From IMG/VR virus record IMGVR_UViG_3300030118_000643, positions 11,545-36,734 of that record: a stretch of 25,190 nucleotides of DNA. One strand, 5' to 3'. The notes under the pieces are model-generated. The model searched no databases, was not told the origin of the DNA, and saw nothing but the letters and a program-made list of their open reading frames with translations. A program made the position numbers and the translations under genes. This document shows positions 14,835-23,354 of the stretch, piece by piece; position 1 is the stretch's first letter; every line of letters starts with the position of its first letter. This stretch comes from a virus.

Positions 14835-16568
14835 TTATTTTTTAGAAGCTAATCCACCTCGCTTCATCTTCTTAGGTTTAACTTTTTTCTTTGCGAGTCC
14901 ACCTTGTTTCATTAGAGGATCGTCAAATGCATCTTGGCTAAAATCTTGAGAACCTGTAGCCTCCGATTCATAAGACTCTTGACTTCCTGATCTATCAGAG
15001 GTGTCATCTATTTGTGCATCTGATATTCCTGCACCAAAATCAAATCCTTTATCTTTTTGTACTTGATCTGATATAGCTTCACCTGTTCGCACTACCTGTT
15101 GTCTTATATCTTCTTTTTCTTTCTTTCTTTCAAAATCTGCCTTAACAACATTTTTAGCTAATTCATTAACTTGTTTTTTAGATAATATATTAGTTCCTTT
15201 TTCATTAAGGTCTTGTCTATTTATATTAATACCATAATCATTTGCTTTAGTAACTAGTTCATTTATACTAATTGCCTTTCCTTCAAAGTCAGTTAAAACA
15301 TTTTTAACGGAATTAGATAATTGATTCATGCCATCGGCTAATTGATCTCTTTGTACTGTAGGTAATTCCACTAAATTAAAGTTTACATCTAACCCTGAAG
15401 TTTTTTTATAATTTGTTAGTAAATCTTTTTGCATACTTAAATTTACGCTATTTATATCTACTTGATTTGTTACTCCTCTTGTAATAGCAGCCTTTGGATC
15501 AAATAAGTTAAATTGACTAACAGCTATGCCCTTCAATGCAGTGTCTAGTTTATCCATACCAAATAAAGATTTGTAGGATAAAGGAGCACCTGTTAAATCA
15601 ACTGCTCCCTGCGTTTTATCAGGTCTATCATCATCTGAAGACACAGATTGAACTCTAGATGTTTGAACTCTAGCAGTTTTAGGCTTTGCAGTTGTATCCT
15701 CTGTTTTTTGTGAAAATCCTTCAGGTATTGTAAATCCTGTAAATAACTCTCCATTTTTAAATGGTATTTGTATTTCTACACCTGCATCGTTTACAAAAGT
15801 TCTGTATTCATCAGGTCCTAATCCTAACTCATCTCCACCAAACAATCCTGTATAAGTTGCTCTTTTTGTTGAATCTACAGGCGATTTATATGTAAATCCA
15901 CCTACGGGTGCTGCAGTAGCAGATGGTATAGTAGGTGCTACATAAGGTTGTTTAATTCCTGTCTGTGTTCCTGCAACATTAGGTTGTCTTTTTTGCACAG
16001 GATTTGTAGTGGTTGTTGTACCTGCAAAACCATTTGCTGCCCTAATTACCCCTCCTTGTGCTCTCTCTTCTACTTCTTCATCATCTTCTGCCATGTCTAT
16101 ATCTATTAGACTAAAAGGTATATCATCAGGTATTGTTGCTTCATCTGCATTACCCATCTGACCCATTTCTTCCATAACCTTGAGACCCATTTTTGCGTCT
16201 TGTCTTAATTTCATTAACTTTTCTAAACCAATATATCTTACAACATCAGCAGGGAATACAAACTCTCCTTCACTTAATTGTGCAGGTATATCATCTCTTA
16301 CTTCTTCTTGTGTAGCTCCCGGAGGTACATCGTTTCCTGACACAGGGTCTTTTGTGCCACCCTCATCTTTAAGACCACCATCTTGAAACATTTCCATCTG
16401 TTCTGCAATGTCTCCACCTTTAGCTTTTTTAATAGTTTTTAAATCAGACTTAGTTTTTTCATCTTGAACTTCAAGCATCAAAGGTAATAAAGCTCTTAGC
16501 TCTTCTTCATTTATTCCCATTTTCTTAGCTGCCTCTATTAGCTTTGACATGTCCATTATCTTAGTCAT
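14835..16568 (-). CDS. Virion-associated protein with the AQLSEGEFVFPADVVRY motif
   Basis: A 577-residue protein. Residues 1-50 are helical and charged; 92-139 hold the highly conserved DIPAQLSEGEFVFPADVVRY, then GLEKLMKLRQDAKMG and MEEMGQMGN. The rest is low-complexity: Thr/Pro-rich about 180-230, a small TYTGLFGGDELGLGPDEYRT region near 240-260, Gln/Asp/Ser-rich stretches, and a basic end KKKVKPKKMKRGG. The same motif occurs in unnamed proteins of many marine phages (pelagiphages, cyanophages), sometimes within larger internal or structural proteins. GG-rich phrases (QGGVIRAANG, KQGGLAKKK) recall those in the partial gene at 1-671. AGAGGAA overlaps the zincin gene stop and serves as ribosome-binding site. 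Role unknown; location between portal and scaffold suggests a head-interior or ejection protein (inference). Confidence 0.72.
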   Translation of the reverse strand: MTKIMDMSKLIEAAKKMGINEEELRALLPLMLEVQDEKTKSDLKTIKKAKGGDIAEQMEMFQDGGLKDEGGTKDPVSGNDVPPGATQEEVRDDIPAQLSEGEFVFPADVVRYIGLEKLMKLRQDAKMGLKVMEEMGQMGNADEATIPDDIPFSLIDIDMAEDDEEVEERAQGGVIRAANGFAGTTTTTNPVQKRQPNVAGTQTGIKQPYVAPTIPSATAAPVGGFTYKSPVDSTKRATYTGLFGGDELGLGPDEYRTFVNDAGVEIQIPFKNGELFTGFTIPEGFSQKTEDTTAKPKTARVQTSRVQSVSSDDDRPDKTQGAVDLTGAPLSYKSLFGMDKLDTALKGIAVSQFNLFDPKAAITRGVTNQVDINSVNLSMQKDLLTNYKKTSGLDVNFNLVELPTVQRDQLADGMNQLSNSVKNVLTDFEGKAISINELVTKANDYGININRQDLNEKGTNILSKKQVNELAKNVVKADFERKKEKEDIRQQVVRTGEAISDQVQKDKGFDFGAGISDAQIDDTSDRSGSQESYESEATGSQDFSQDAFDDPLMKQGGLAKKKVKPKKMKRGGLASKK

Positions 16569-16570
16569 AT

Positions 16571-18361
16571 TTATTCCTCTACTGCTTTATAATACATTTG
16601 TGGATCAGGCAAAAGATTCTCATATTCTATTAGTTGTTGTGCATATCTTGCCTCTGCCTCACCACCTTTGTTTACATAGGCTTTCTCTGCTATGTTGTAT
16701 AACTCATCTAATCTTTTTTGTTCAGGTCTCAAAAACGCTGTTTGTACTTTCATAAATTCAATAAAGTCTTTATTACTAGATAAATGATTAGCAAGTAGCT
16801 CTTCCATAGGTGTAAAATTTGCATCAGCAGTAAGACCATTTCTATCTACTTTTAAATATATTTTATCAAGACCTAAACTCTCTACTTGCCGATATTCTCT
16901 GTCAGCTAACTTTTTAATCATAGTATCAAACTCTTGTTTAGCAAAAGTATACATTATCATTCTAGATGTTGGATCAGATTGTTCCTGCACCCATAATTTA
17001 GCTTCGCTTGGTGACATTCTATTAGCTTGCATTTTTATATATTCATCAGCTAAATCAATTTTTTCAAATAATTTATTTACTAATTGCTCATTTACTCTTA
17101 CACTTGTCTTTCTTCTTTCTATGTAGTCTGAGCCATTTTTTCTTAATATACCTAGAATACTACCACCATTTTCAAAACCCTCTCTGTTTTGTATAGCATG
17201 TTGTAGTTCATGTATTAATGCAGATTTAACTTTATCTGCATCTCCACTTGATAAGTATATAATATCCTCAACAGGATCATAACTAGCTAATGTTTTACCC
17301 ATTGTATACACTTCATCAGGATCAATTTCTTGTTTCTTTATTAATATATTACCTATTGGTTGAAACTTTACAGTTCCTGCTGACGTTTTAATTGGATCGC
17401 CATAGTTTGCATATAAATCTTCATAGTTTAACATATTTCTTAATCTAACATTATAATTATTTAATTTATCAAAGTTTAGTTGATTACTCATTAATACACC
17501 ATCTGCTATATCTTGAGCAAATCCTAAATTTTCTAATTTTAATGTTGCTTCACTAGGATTTATTTTTACTCTTAACTTACCATCTGAGCCTCTGTACACT
17601 CCTGTTTCTTGAAATAATTTGTCCTTTTGCCCTTGATTCAACTTTTCATAATTTTTTAAAGATGCTATTTCAGGAGCTTTTTCTGCAGGGACTTTCATAG
17701 TATCAATATCAGATTGAAGAGTTGGTGTATCCCCTGCTTCTTTTATCATTTTAGCTTCAGCAGTTCTATATGCACTCGCTCTTTCTTTTCCTAAAGGTGT
17801 GTTCTCTCCTATAACATTTAAATCTATCTTTGGTTTATTTATATCTACTTCTTTTTTTGCAGTAGCTATTATAGGATCAACATATGCTCCCTCAGTAACT
17901 AAATCATTTTTTGTAAAGTCACTACTAGATAGAGTATTTTTTATCTTACTATATAATGCAGAAGCACCATCAGACAATTTATCAAATAATTTGGCAGGTG
18001 CTAAGAATGCTCCTGTAGGAGATAACACTTCACCGACAAGCTGATTAATATTTGTAGGATCAGACTTTATTCCTGTTATTTCTTCAAATCCTTGATCAAA
18101 TGCTTTTCTTCCATACTCTTTTTCAAACTCTTGCAGATTATCTTTTATTAACATTGCCAAAGGACTATAAGAGTTTTCAGCTAAAAAAGTGTTAACAGTT
18201 TCTGCACCTGTTACTACGTCAGAGGGAATCGCTAAAGTTCCTGTTAATAATCCTGTTCCAATTTCTTTAAAATCATCTACAGTTTCGTCTAGCGTTTGAA
18301 CATTACTAGGCTTAAACAAAGTATCCATTTGATTGTTTAAACTATTCTGCATTGACCTCAT
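16571..18361 (-). CDS. Zincin metallopeptidase-domain (polyvalent-type) protein in the head operon
   Basis: A 596-residue protein. Residues 1-230 are helical with no clear match. From about 250 it has features of a domain I know from phage large polyvalent proteins: ETGVYRGSDGKLRVKI (252-267), YDPVEDIIYLSS (361-372), SALIHELQHAIQNREGF (380-396) and, later, KGGEAEARYAQQ (565-576). HELQH (384-388) is the HExxH zinc-binding and catalytic motif; Glu in the GEAEAR segment could be the third ligand. The usual order 'ETG.yrG.DGk.r.eI ... HE.QHaIQ..EGFa.Gg ... GE.EAR' is kept. It lies between portal and scaffold. Either a maturation-type protease or an effector carried in the head would fit. Start could also be three codons later; the frame overlaps the small gene upstream by 20 bases. 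Confidence 0.75.
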   Translation of the reverse strand: MRSMQNSLNNQMDTLFKPSNVQTLDETVDDFKEIGTGLLTGTLAIPSDVVTGAETVNTFLAENSYSPLAMLIKDNLQEFEKEYGRKAFDQGFEEITGIKSDPTNINQLVGEVLSPTGAFLAPAKLFDKLSDGASALYSKIKNTLSSSDFTKNDLVTEGAYVDPIIATAKKEVDINKPKIDLNVIGENTPLGKERASAYRTAEAKMIKEAGDTPTLQSDIDTMKVPAEKAPEIASLKNYEKLNQGQKDKLFQETGVYRGSDGKLRVKINPSEATLKLENLGFAQDIADGVLMSNQLNFDKLNNYNVRLRNMLNYEDLYANYGDPIKTSAGTVKFQPIGNILIKKQEIDPDEVYTMGKTLASYDPVEDIIYLSSGDADKVKSALIHELQHAIQNREGFENGGSILGILRKNGSDYIERRKTSVRVNEQLVNKLFEKIDLADEYIKMQANRMSPSEAKLWVQEQSDPTSRMIMYTFAKQEFDTMIKKLADREYRQVESLGLDKIYLKVDRNGLTADANFTPMEELLANHLSSNKDFIEFMKVQTAFLRPEQKRLDELYNIAEKAYVNKGGEAEARYAQQLIEYENLLPDPQMYYKAVEE

Positions 18362-18560
18362 CTCTTAATAGTTTTAATCTTTTCAATGCCATCACATAAC
18401 CTTGTGATCTATGTATAGATATGGAATCATCTGATTGTTCCATTATTTTATGTTGCTCTTCTATTTTATAATCTAAGTAATCATTGAAGTTGTTGATTAA
18501 CTTGGGGTTGTTGACCAATATCTTGAGTCGGCTGAGTATTTGCTTGTGGTTGTTCTCCAA
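18342..18560 (-). CDS. Small conserved protein overlapping the portal gene end
   Basis: A 72-residue helical protein with NDYLDYKIEEQHKIMEQSDD and IHRSQGYVMALKRLKLLRDE. The 'QG...L..L..LRDEV' ending is typical of small proteins found after portal genes in many phages. The start is a TTG (18560) placed 80 bases inside the portal gene; a strong AGGAAGG lies seven bases before it, within the portal's low-complexity tail, which supports this unusual start. It overlaps the next gene by 20 bases. Function is unknown; its constant position suggests a head-assembly helper. Confidence 0.65.
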   Translation of the reverse strand: MENNHKQILSRLKILVNNPKLINNFNDYLDYKIEEQHKIMEQSDDSISIHRSQGYVMALKRLKLLRDEVNAE

Positions 18561-20631
18561 CTTGTGACCTTCCTGTAAATCCTTGCTCTTGAGGTGTAGG
18601 TGCTATTCCTGTACCTATTGTTCCTCCACCTGATCCTGTAGGATCGTTTGGGTCTATCCCTGCAGGTGCTTGTGGTTGAGCTTGCTCTTGTTGGGGTGCT
18701 CTAAAATCTTTCATGAGTTCTGCTTGTAATGCTGCCTCATCCATATTGTTTGTAACTTTATCGGGGTCTAAATCCATAGCTTTTGCTATCTCACGTATTA
18801 TATATTGAAACTTAGCAAAAGGTGCTAATGCAGGATTAGATGATACTTGTAAGAATTGCATCAGTCTTTGTGATCTAACTTCGTTAGCCATGAGACTTTC
18901 TGTACCACGAGCTTTTACTTCTAAATCACCTTTTATATTAGGATCATAATCAAACTGCATGTTAAATTTAAATAAGCCTTCTCCTAATGGCTTTAATAAA
19001 TAGTCATCAACATTTTTAATAACAGTTTTTATACTACCACTCGCAGCATTCATTAACATAGATATGCCTGATGCAGTTCTACCCACACCTGTTATACCTG
19101 TTTGTCCATGAGCAAAGGATGGTAAGCCTGTGCTTTCATCTGCTAACTGTCTTGCTTTGTCAAACAGTTGTAAATTTTCTCCTGCTACATTAGGGAACTT
19201 AGTTCCAAAGATAGCTTGTCCGGGTGCTCCACCCTGTCTTCTAAATACTTTTCCGGGATATACAGATAAATCTTGACCCGGAACTAAATTAGTTTCATCT
19301 ACCTCTATTAATAAATTGCCTGATAATACTGCATTATCTACTGCCATTCTCATAAAGCCATTCATTAATGTCTGTGTATCATCCATGTTTTCTGCGATAC
19401 CCACACCGAAGAATGAATATGGATTTAATTCGTATGGTGCTGCTACATAAGGTATTCTTGCAGGTTTGAACGGATTAATAACCATTCTAATAAGTTTACC
19501 ATTACATATCCATACATTAACTTGTATTTCATCTAACTTTTGTAATTCTTTAGGTATCTCAATGTCTTGTTGCAATAACATGTCTACATCACAATTACCC
19601 CAATATTCTAATACTTCATATCTTTCTATATGATTTTCAGGTGCATAATCTGCTAAATCATCTTCCCAAGACTTTTTGCTATAGTTTTCACCTGCCTCTA
19701 TAGCTTCTTCTATAACTTGTGGTCTAAAGTGTGGTCTCTTCTTTAATGAACGTAACTGTGATCTAGACATTTTATGTCTTTCAATTACATATTGTGCATC
19801 ATCCATGTTTGTTGCATCAGGATCAGGATAAAAATTCCACACAGAAACATGAGAAACTTGAGGTATTGTTTTGAATGAAGGATCATATTCACCATCATCA
19901 CCCCAACTAGGGTATTCTTTGTCTACTGCAAAGGGTCCTTTCATGACACCTGTGCCAAATAAAGACATCTCAAATGCAGTGCTTCTTAAAGATTTATTTG
20001 CTCCTGACTCTTCTAGCTGATCCATTATCTTTTTTTCCATAGCTTTCGCTGCAATCATGGCAGGACTAAAAGTTATGGCAGTAGGCGTTTTACCAGTTTC
20101 CTCTTTAAGACTTTCAACCTCTGATAACTTTTCTTGCAAAGGTCCGAGCTTTTCTTGTAGACTTCTCTCAGTCGCTCCCTTAGGTAAATCGTTACCATCG
20201 CCACGAAATCCATAAGGCGATTCCATAGTTTTATTGGCAATTTCTTCAGGTTCTTGGGGGTCAAACGAAACATCTTTTGCTACTCCTTCAGGTAACTCCG
20301 TTGGCTCAATACTCAACGGAAACTTATTGTTAGCAAACAACACATCAACAATTTGTCCATATGCCGCTAACGTTTTTGTCTTTGTAACTTTTATAAATAC
20401 TCTAGACTTCTCTGCTTCAGTAAATTGCACATCTGAACCATACAAGCCTCTATAGTTTCTATACGCTCTCAACCATCGTTGTTCATCTTGTTCACGATAA
20501 TCATCTGCACGATAATACTTTTCCATTATAAAAGGTATTATATTATTTGCACCTGCATCTGCTTCTACAGTGTCATCAGTATCTTCTAAAGATACTGATT
20601 CTATTTCTACAGGAATATCTTCTTCAGCCAT
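18481..20631 (-). CDS. Portal protein
   Basis: I choose the ATG at 20631 (716 residues), which follows the terminase TAA by one base; an upstream ATG seven codons earlier overlaps the terminase end. Conserved parts include IIPFIMEKYYRADDYREQDE, VFIKVTKTKTLAAYGQIVDV, MSLFGTGVMKGPFAV, VWNFYPDPDATNMDDAQYVI, PYVAAPYELNPYSFFGVGIA and TGVGRTASGISMLMNAA. This is the usual order for portals of P22-like or marine podovirus type: stem and wing, the 'G.G...m....' region, then a 'GR.A.g.sml..a' helix near the crown. The last 90 residues are Gln/Pro/Gly-rich and likely disordered. The dodecameric ring is the DNA entry gate and the site of terminase and adaptor binding. It directly follows the large terminase. 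Confidence 0.87.
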   Translation of the reverse strand: MAEEDIPVEIESVSLEDTDDTVEADAGANNIIPFIMEKYYRADDYREQDEQRWLRAYRNYRGLYGSDVQFTEAEKSRVFIKVTKTKTLAAYGQIVDVLFANNKFPLSIEPTELPEGVAKDVSFDPQEPEEIANKTMESPYGFRGDGNDLPKGATERSLQEKLGPLQEKLSEVESLKEETGKTPTAITFSPAMIAAKAMEKKIMDQLEESGANKSLRSTAFEMSLFGTGVMKGPFAVDKEYPSWGDDGEYDPSFKTIPQVSHVSVWNFYPDPDATNMDDAQYVIERHKMSRSQLRSLKKRPHFRPQVIEEAIEAGENYSKKSWEDDLADYAPENHIERYEVLEYWGNCDVDMLLQQDIEIPKELQKLDEIQVNVWICNGKLIRMVINPFKPARIPYVAAPYELNPYSFFGVGIAENMDDTQTLMNGFMRMAVDNAVLSGNLLIEVDETNLVPGQDLSVYPGKVFRRQGGAPGQAIFGTKFPNVAGENLQLFDKARQLADESTGLPSFAHGQTGITGVGRTASGISMLMNAASGSIKTVIKNVDDYLLKPLGEGLFKFNMQFDYDPNIKGDLEVKARGTESLMANEVRSQRLMQFLQVSSNPALAPFAKFQYIIREIAKAMDLDPDKVTNNMDEAALQAELMKDFRAPQQEQAQPQAPAGIDPNDPTGSGGGTIGTGIAPTPQEQGFTGRSQVGEQPQANTQPTQDIGQQPQVNQQLQ

Positions 20632-20632
20632 A

Positions 20633-22180
20633 TTAATATCCAAACGTTGCATCTGCTACAGGCATACCTTGTGAAGGTCTACCCATAGGATCATAATCAA
20701 ATATACTAAATCTAGGTCTAGTCATTACTCCATATCTTAAAGCGTCATAGATATGGTCTTCTGCTCTTGTATCCACATCTTCTGGATTCTTTTTATCTAG
20801 AGGTATCGCAGGTATCTGTGATATTGTATTTGTACAAGTATTAAAAAATACCATTCTTGGATTATCTGTAAACTCGTCTACTTGTAATCTTCTATGTATT
20901 TCGTTTTTACCTGCCACACGACTACCTCTACTTCTATCTGATGGTCTCCAACGACATCCTCTTTGTATCATTTGTTCTGCTAGTGAAGGTCCTGTATCTC
21001 CACGTTTATGCCAAAGAGAACTATCTAGAACACCATACTTTATATTACCATCTTCATGCTCTAAGTCTAGTACCATTTCTGCCAAATCTGTGGCAAGGAC
21101 TTTAGAAACATATAACTCTCTATATAATATAAGTTGCTCATCTGGGCTAACAGCAAACCACAACACAGCACTATAAGACCCATAACCATAATCACATGCA
21201 CGAAACTTAACCCAATTTCTTGGAATGTCAAAAGGTTCAACAACATGAATATCCCTGTTAAACTCAGTAAAAGCAGCACCTTCTTTAATATCCCAATCGC
21301 CTTCAAGCAATTGTTTACGTTGGTGTTCAGGTAAGGAAAGAAGCATTGCTTCGTAGTCTCCTTGACTTGACAAATACGGATTATCAGATAATCGAGCAGG
21401 TATGAATCTTCTTTTAAATAATGACTGACCTGCTTTCTCGTGTCCGTCAGGATATTTAAGAACCTTTCCTGTTTCAATGTTTGTGGCATCAAATGCTCTT
21501 CCGTATGGTGCTGGGTCAATAAACATCTTTTTAACCCATTGATGTCCCGGACCTCCGGGGTTTGTTGTTGCTCTCATGTACACAGGTAAATCAGGAGCAG
21601 TAGAACGTAATCTTGATCTCATGTAGTTCCAAGCAAATGGTGTTGCCCACTGTGTTAATTCATCAAAGCCTATCCAACTAAATGCTAAACCTTGATATCT
21701 TAGAACATCATCATCACGATCTAGGTATGACATCCATAGTCTTGCACCTGATGGTGCTACCCATTGCATCTTTCGTTCTGACCACTTGATGCCTTTGTAT
21801 ATGAGAGGGTATAACTCTCTTGACTTCCACACAAGTTCTCTTAATTCTTCTGTGGTATGTCTTAATAGTAATCCACTAAACTGTGGATGATTCATATATC
21901 GTAGTGGGTCTGCTAACATAGCATATGATTTACCACCACCTGCACTACCACCATATAAGACTTCTCTCTCAGGTGACGCAAGAAACTCTGTTTGAGGTCC
22001 TTCATTAGGTTGAAAAACAATATTCTGTTCTTCAACAGGTATACTTTCTACCTCTTCTAATACCTTAGGCTTTTGCTCCGACTCTACTTTCTTCGATGGT
22101 TTTCGCTTTTTGGATTGCCTTTTCGGCATATTCGGACCATTTTCTAAGAGTTCTAGCCTTGTTCTTACGTTGTTGCTCAT
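20633..22180 (-). CDS. terL: Terminase large subunit
   Basis: A 515-residue protein with both motor and nuclease. ATPase: Walker A GGSAGGGKS (77-85), Walker B WIGFDEL (169-175), coupling motif ATTNPGGPGH (204-213). Nuclease (RNase H fold): acidic residues Asp330 in RACDYGYGS, Asp386 in GVLDSS, and Asp475/Asp479 in EDHIYDALRYGV. It pumps DNA into the prohead and cuts the concatemer. The first about 50 residues are basic and Glu-rich and not part of the ATPase. The start is uncertain: the ATG at 22180 lies 116 bases inside the gene before it, with no clear ribosome-binding site; an ATG 17 codons later (22129) would cut the overlap to 65. It lies between the small packaging genes and the portal, as in most tailed phages. 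Confidence 0.93.
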   Translation of the reverse strand: MSNNVRTRLELLENGPNMPKRQSKKRKPSKKVESEQKPKVLEEVESIPVEEQNIVFQPNEGPQTEFLASPEREVLYGGSAGGGKSYAMLADPLRYMNHPQFSGLLLRHTTEELRELVWKSRELYPLIYKGIKWSERKMQWVAPSGARLWMSYLDRDDDVLRYQGLAFSWIGFDELTQWATPFAWNYMRSRLRSTAPDLPVYMRATTNPGGPGHQWVKKMFIDPAPYGRAFDATNIETGKVLKYPDGHEKAGQSLFKRRFIPARLSDNPYLSSQGDYEAMLLSLPEHQRKQLLEGDWDIKEGAAFTEFNRDIHVVEPFDIPRNWVKFRACDYGYGSYSAVLWFAVSPDEQLILYRELYVSKVLATDLAEMVLDLEHEDGNIKYGVLDSSLWHKRGDTGPSLAEQMIQRGCRWRPSDRSRGSRVAGKNEIHRRLQVDEFTDNPRMVFFNTCTNTISQIPAIPLDKKNPEDVDTRAEDHIYDALRYGVMTRPRFSIFDYDPMGRPSQGMPVADATFGY

Positions 22181-22466
22181 GCATTAATCTTTTTCTTAAT
22201 CCTACGTGAGATATATTTCTACCTGTCTTAGTTGTTAGCCAATTAGCTACTTCACGATAAGAAAACTGTTTCACATGTTTCCTTGCTAAATCTAACGCTT
22301 CTAACTCGTAAGGTACAGGATCAAGTAATTCAGAGTCTTCTTTGTTTATCACGTAACCAAAAGGTATTGTTCTAGCTATCCGTGGTATTTGTATCCACTC
22401 TTTTTCTTCTTCGTCTTTTAAATCTGTTGGTTGTGGTAACTTCCACTTTCCTAAACTTCTATCCAT
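22065..22466 (-). CDS. Putative helix-turn-helix DNA-binding protein between the terminase subunits
   Basis: A 133-residue protein with KWKLPQPTDLKDEEEKEWIQ, then PRIARTIPFGYVINKEDSEL, LARKHVKQFSYREVANWLTT and GRNISHVGLRKRLMHEQQRK. 'YsyReVAnWL....gr.IShvGlrkRl' resembles the helix-turn-helix of recombinase/resolvase-type DNA-binding domains, with a basic C-terminal helix. There is no catalytic recombinase domain. It starts on the last base of the small terminase stop (TAATG) and its end overlaps the large terminase. Marine phages often have it at this place. It might bind the packaging site with the small subunit, or regulate late genes; both are inferences. Confidence 0.7.
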   Translation of the reverse strand: MDRSLGKWKLPQPTDLKDEEEKEWIQIPRIARTIPFGYVINKEDSELLDPVPYELEALDLARKHVKQFSYREVANWLTTKTGRNISHVGLRKRLMHEQQRKNKARTLRKWSEYAEKAIQKAKTIEESRVGAKA

Positions 22467-22837
22467 TACTTCTTCTTTGGTGGTAACAACATAACACCAC
22501 CTGACGCTTCTACTTGTACTTTCTCAGTTTTAATTAATCCCACTCTGTCAAGTAATTCTTTTGATGCAGATAATTTATCTCTGATTCCTAACTGTGTAGG
22601 TTCATCTACACCACTAACCATAGCCACTGCTGCCTTTGGTGCATTTCTTGCCATGTATGCTTCGGTTGCTTCCATAATTTCTTTTTTGAGTGACTTTACA
22701 ATATCTGATGTCGAAGAATGTTCGGAATACCCTGCAAGTAGTTTTGCTTGTGTAACATCTCCGTTTGCTTTATCAAATAAAACTTCTAAAAACTTTTTTT
22801 GTCTATCTGTTAATTCTCTAGCCAATTGGAACTCCAT
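22466..22837 (-). CDS. terS: Terminase small subunit
   Basis: I choose the ATG at 22837 (123 residues, MEFQLARELTDRQKKFLEVL); a TTG at 22855 would add six residues and more overlap with the lysozyme gene. Neither has a strong ribosome-binding site. It begins with a helix-turn-helix type region (LTDRQKKFLEVLFDKANGDV, then QAKLLAGYS), a central helical region (EATEAYMARNAPKAAVAMVS), and ends RVGLIKTEKVQVEASGGVML and basic residues. 'LT.rQ..Fl......G....A...AGYS' is the common N-terminal pattern of small terminases, which recognise the packaging site and stimulate the large subunit. It is followed by the helix-turn-helix protein and TerL. Confidence 0.8.
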   Translation of the reverse strand: MEFQLARELTDRQKKFLEVLFDKANGDVTQAKLLAGYSEHSSTSDIVKSLKKEIMEATEAYMARNAPKAAVAMVSGVDEPTQLGIRDKLSASKELLDRVGLIKTEKVQVEASGGVMLLPPKKK

Positions 22838-23276
22838 GTGTAAGAACTCTGTCAATCAAACGTTGTGCTCTGTTTTGAGTTTGCTTAAACCATCTACTGT
22901 CTTCCATCTGCAAAGCCATTTCACGATAGTCTTCTACCTCTACGGCAGCGATCATCATTTTGAATTTACGTAAACGAGGACCTCCAAGTTGGAATGCCAT
23001 ATTTATTAATACGTGTTGTATGTCTTCAGGTAAAGAATCAAAATCATTAAATATATCTTGACAGTCATTTATAGCAGTTTGTACATCTTTTTCAAACCAC
23101 TCTTTCACTTGTTCCTCAGATATAGGTGTTCCAATAGGTTTTGCATATACTTCTTCATCCCACTCAGTAATCAAATGTCCGATTCCCCCGGTCAAATGCC
23201 CTTCACTGCAATGATAAGTTTCGTATTTACATCCCTCGTCAGCTTCTATTTCTTTTCTTAACACATCTATGTTCAT
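22818..23276 (-). CDS. Endolysin, T4-type lysozyme (GH24)
   Basis: A 152-residue muramidase that cleaves the glycan chain of peptidoglycan at lysis. The catalytic region is EADEGCKYETYHCSEGHLTG with GIGHL after it. By alignment with T4 lysozyme (E11, D20, T26), the residues here are Glu14, Cys23 and Thr29. The spacing E-8-C-5-T is the known E-8-[D/C]-5-T triad. The C-terminal lobe holds VLINMAFQLGG and WFKQTQNRAQRLI, which is typical (T4: 'TPNRAKRVI'). There is no signal peptide or SAR segment, so a holin must release it; a holin-like protein lies upstream at 24030-24422. AAGGA precedes the ATG, and a strong promoter lies about 80 bases upstream. Confidence 0.92.
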   Translation of the reverse strand: MNIDVLRKEIEADEGCKYETYHCSEGHLTGGIGHLITEWDEEVYAKPIGTPISEEQVKEWFEKDVQTAINDCQDIFNDFDSLPEDIQHVLINMAFQLGGPRLRKFKMMIAAVEVEDYREMALQMEDSRWFKQTQNRAQRLIDRVLTHGVPIG

Positions 23277-23316
23277 GGTCGGAGTCCTTGTTTGTATTGT
23301 TGTTTACGGATTTCTT

Positions 23317-23330
23317 GCACATGTTTGTGC
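23317..23330 (-). promoter_or_regulatory. Small hairpin in the lysozyme leader
   Basis: GCACA/TGTGC with a 4-base loop lies between the promoter and the ribosome-binding site of the lysozyme gene. The coat-gene leader has a similar GCAC/GTGC hairpin. Could stabilise the messenger or be chance. Confidence 0.3.
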
Positions 23331-23354
23331 CAAAAGTATACAGATATTTTACTT

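Noticed and set aside
21067-21519. 150-residue minus-strand ORF inside the large terminase
   Set aside because: It lies fully inside TerL in another frame, while the TerL frame has intact motor and nuclease motifs across the same bases.
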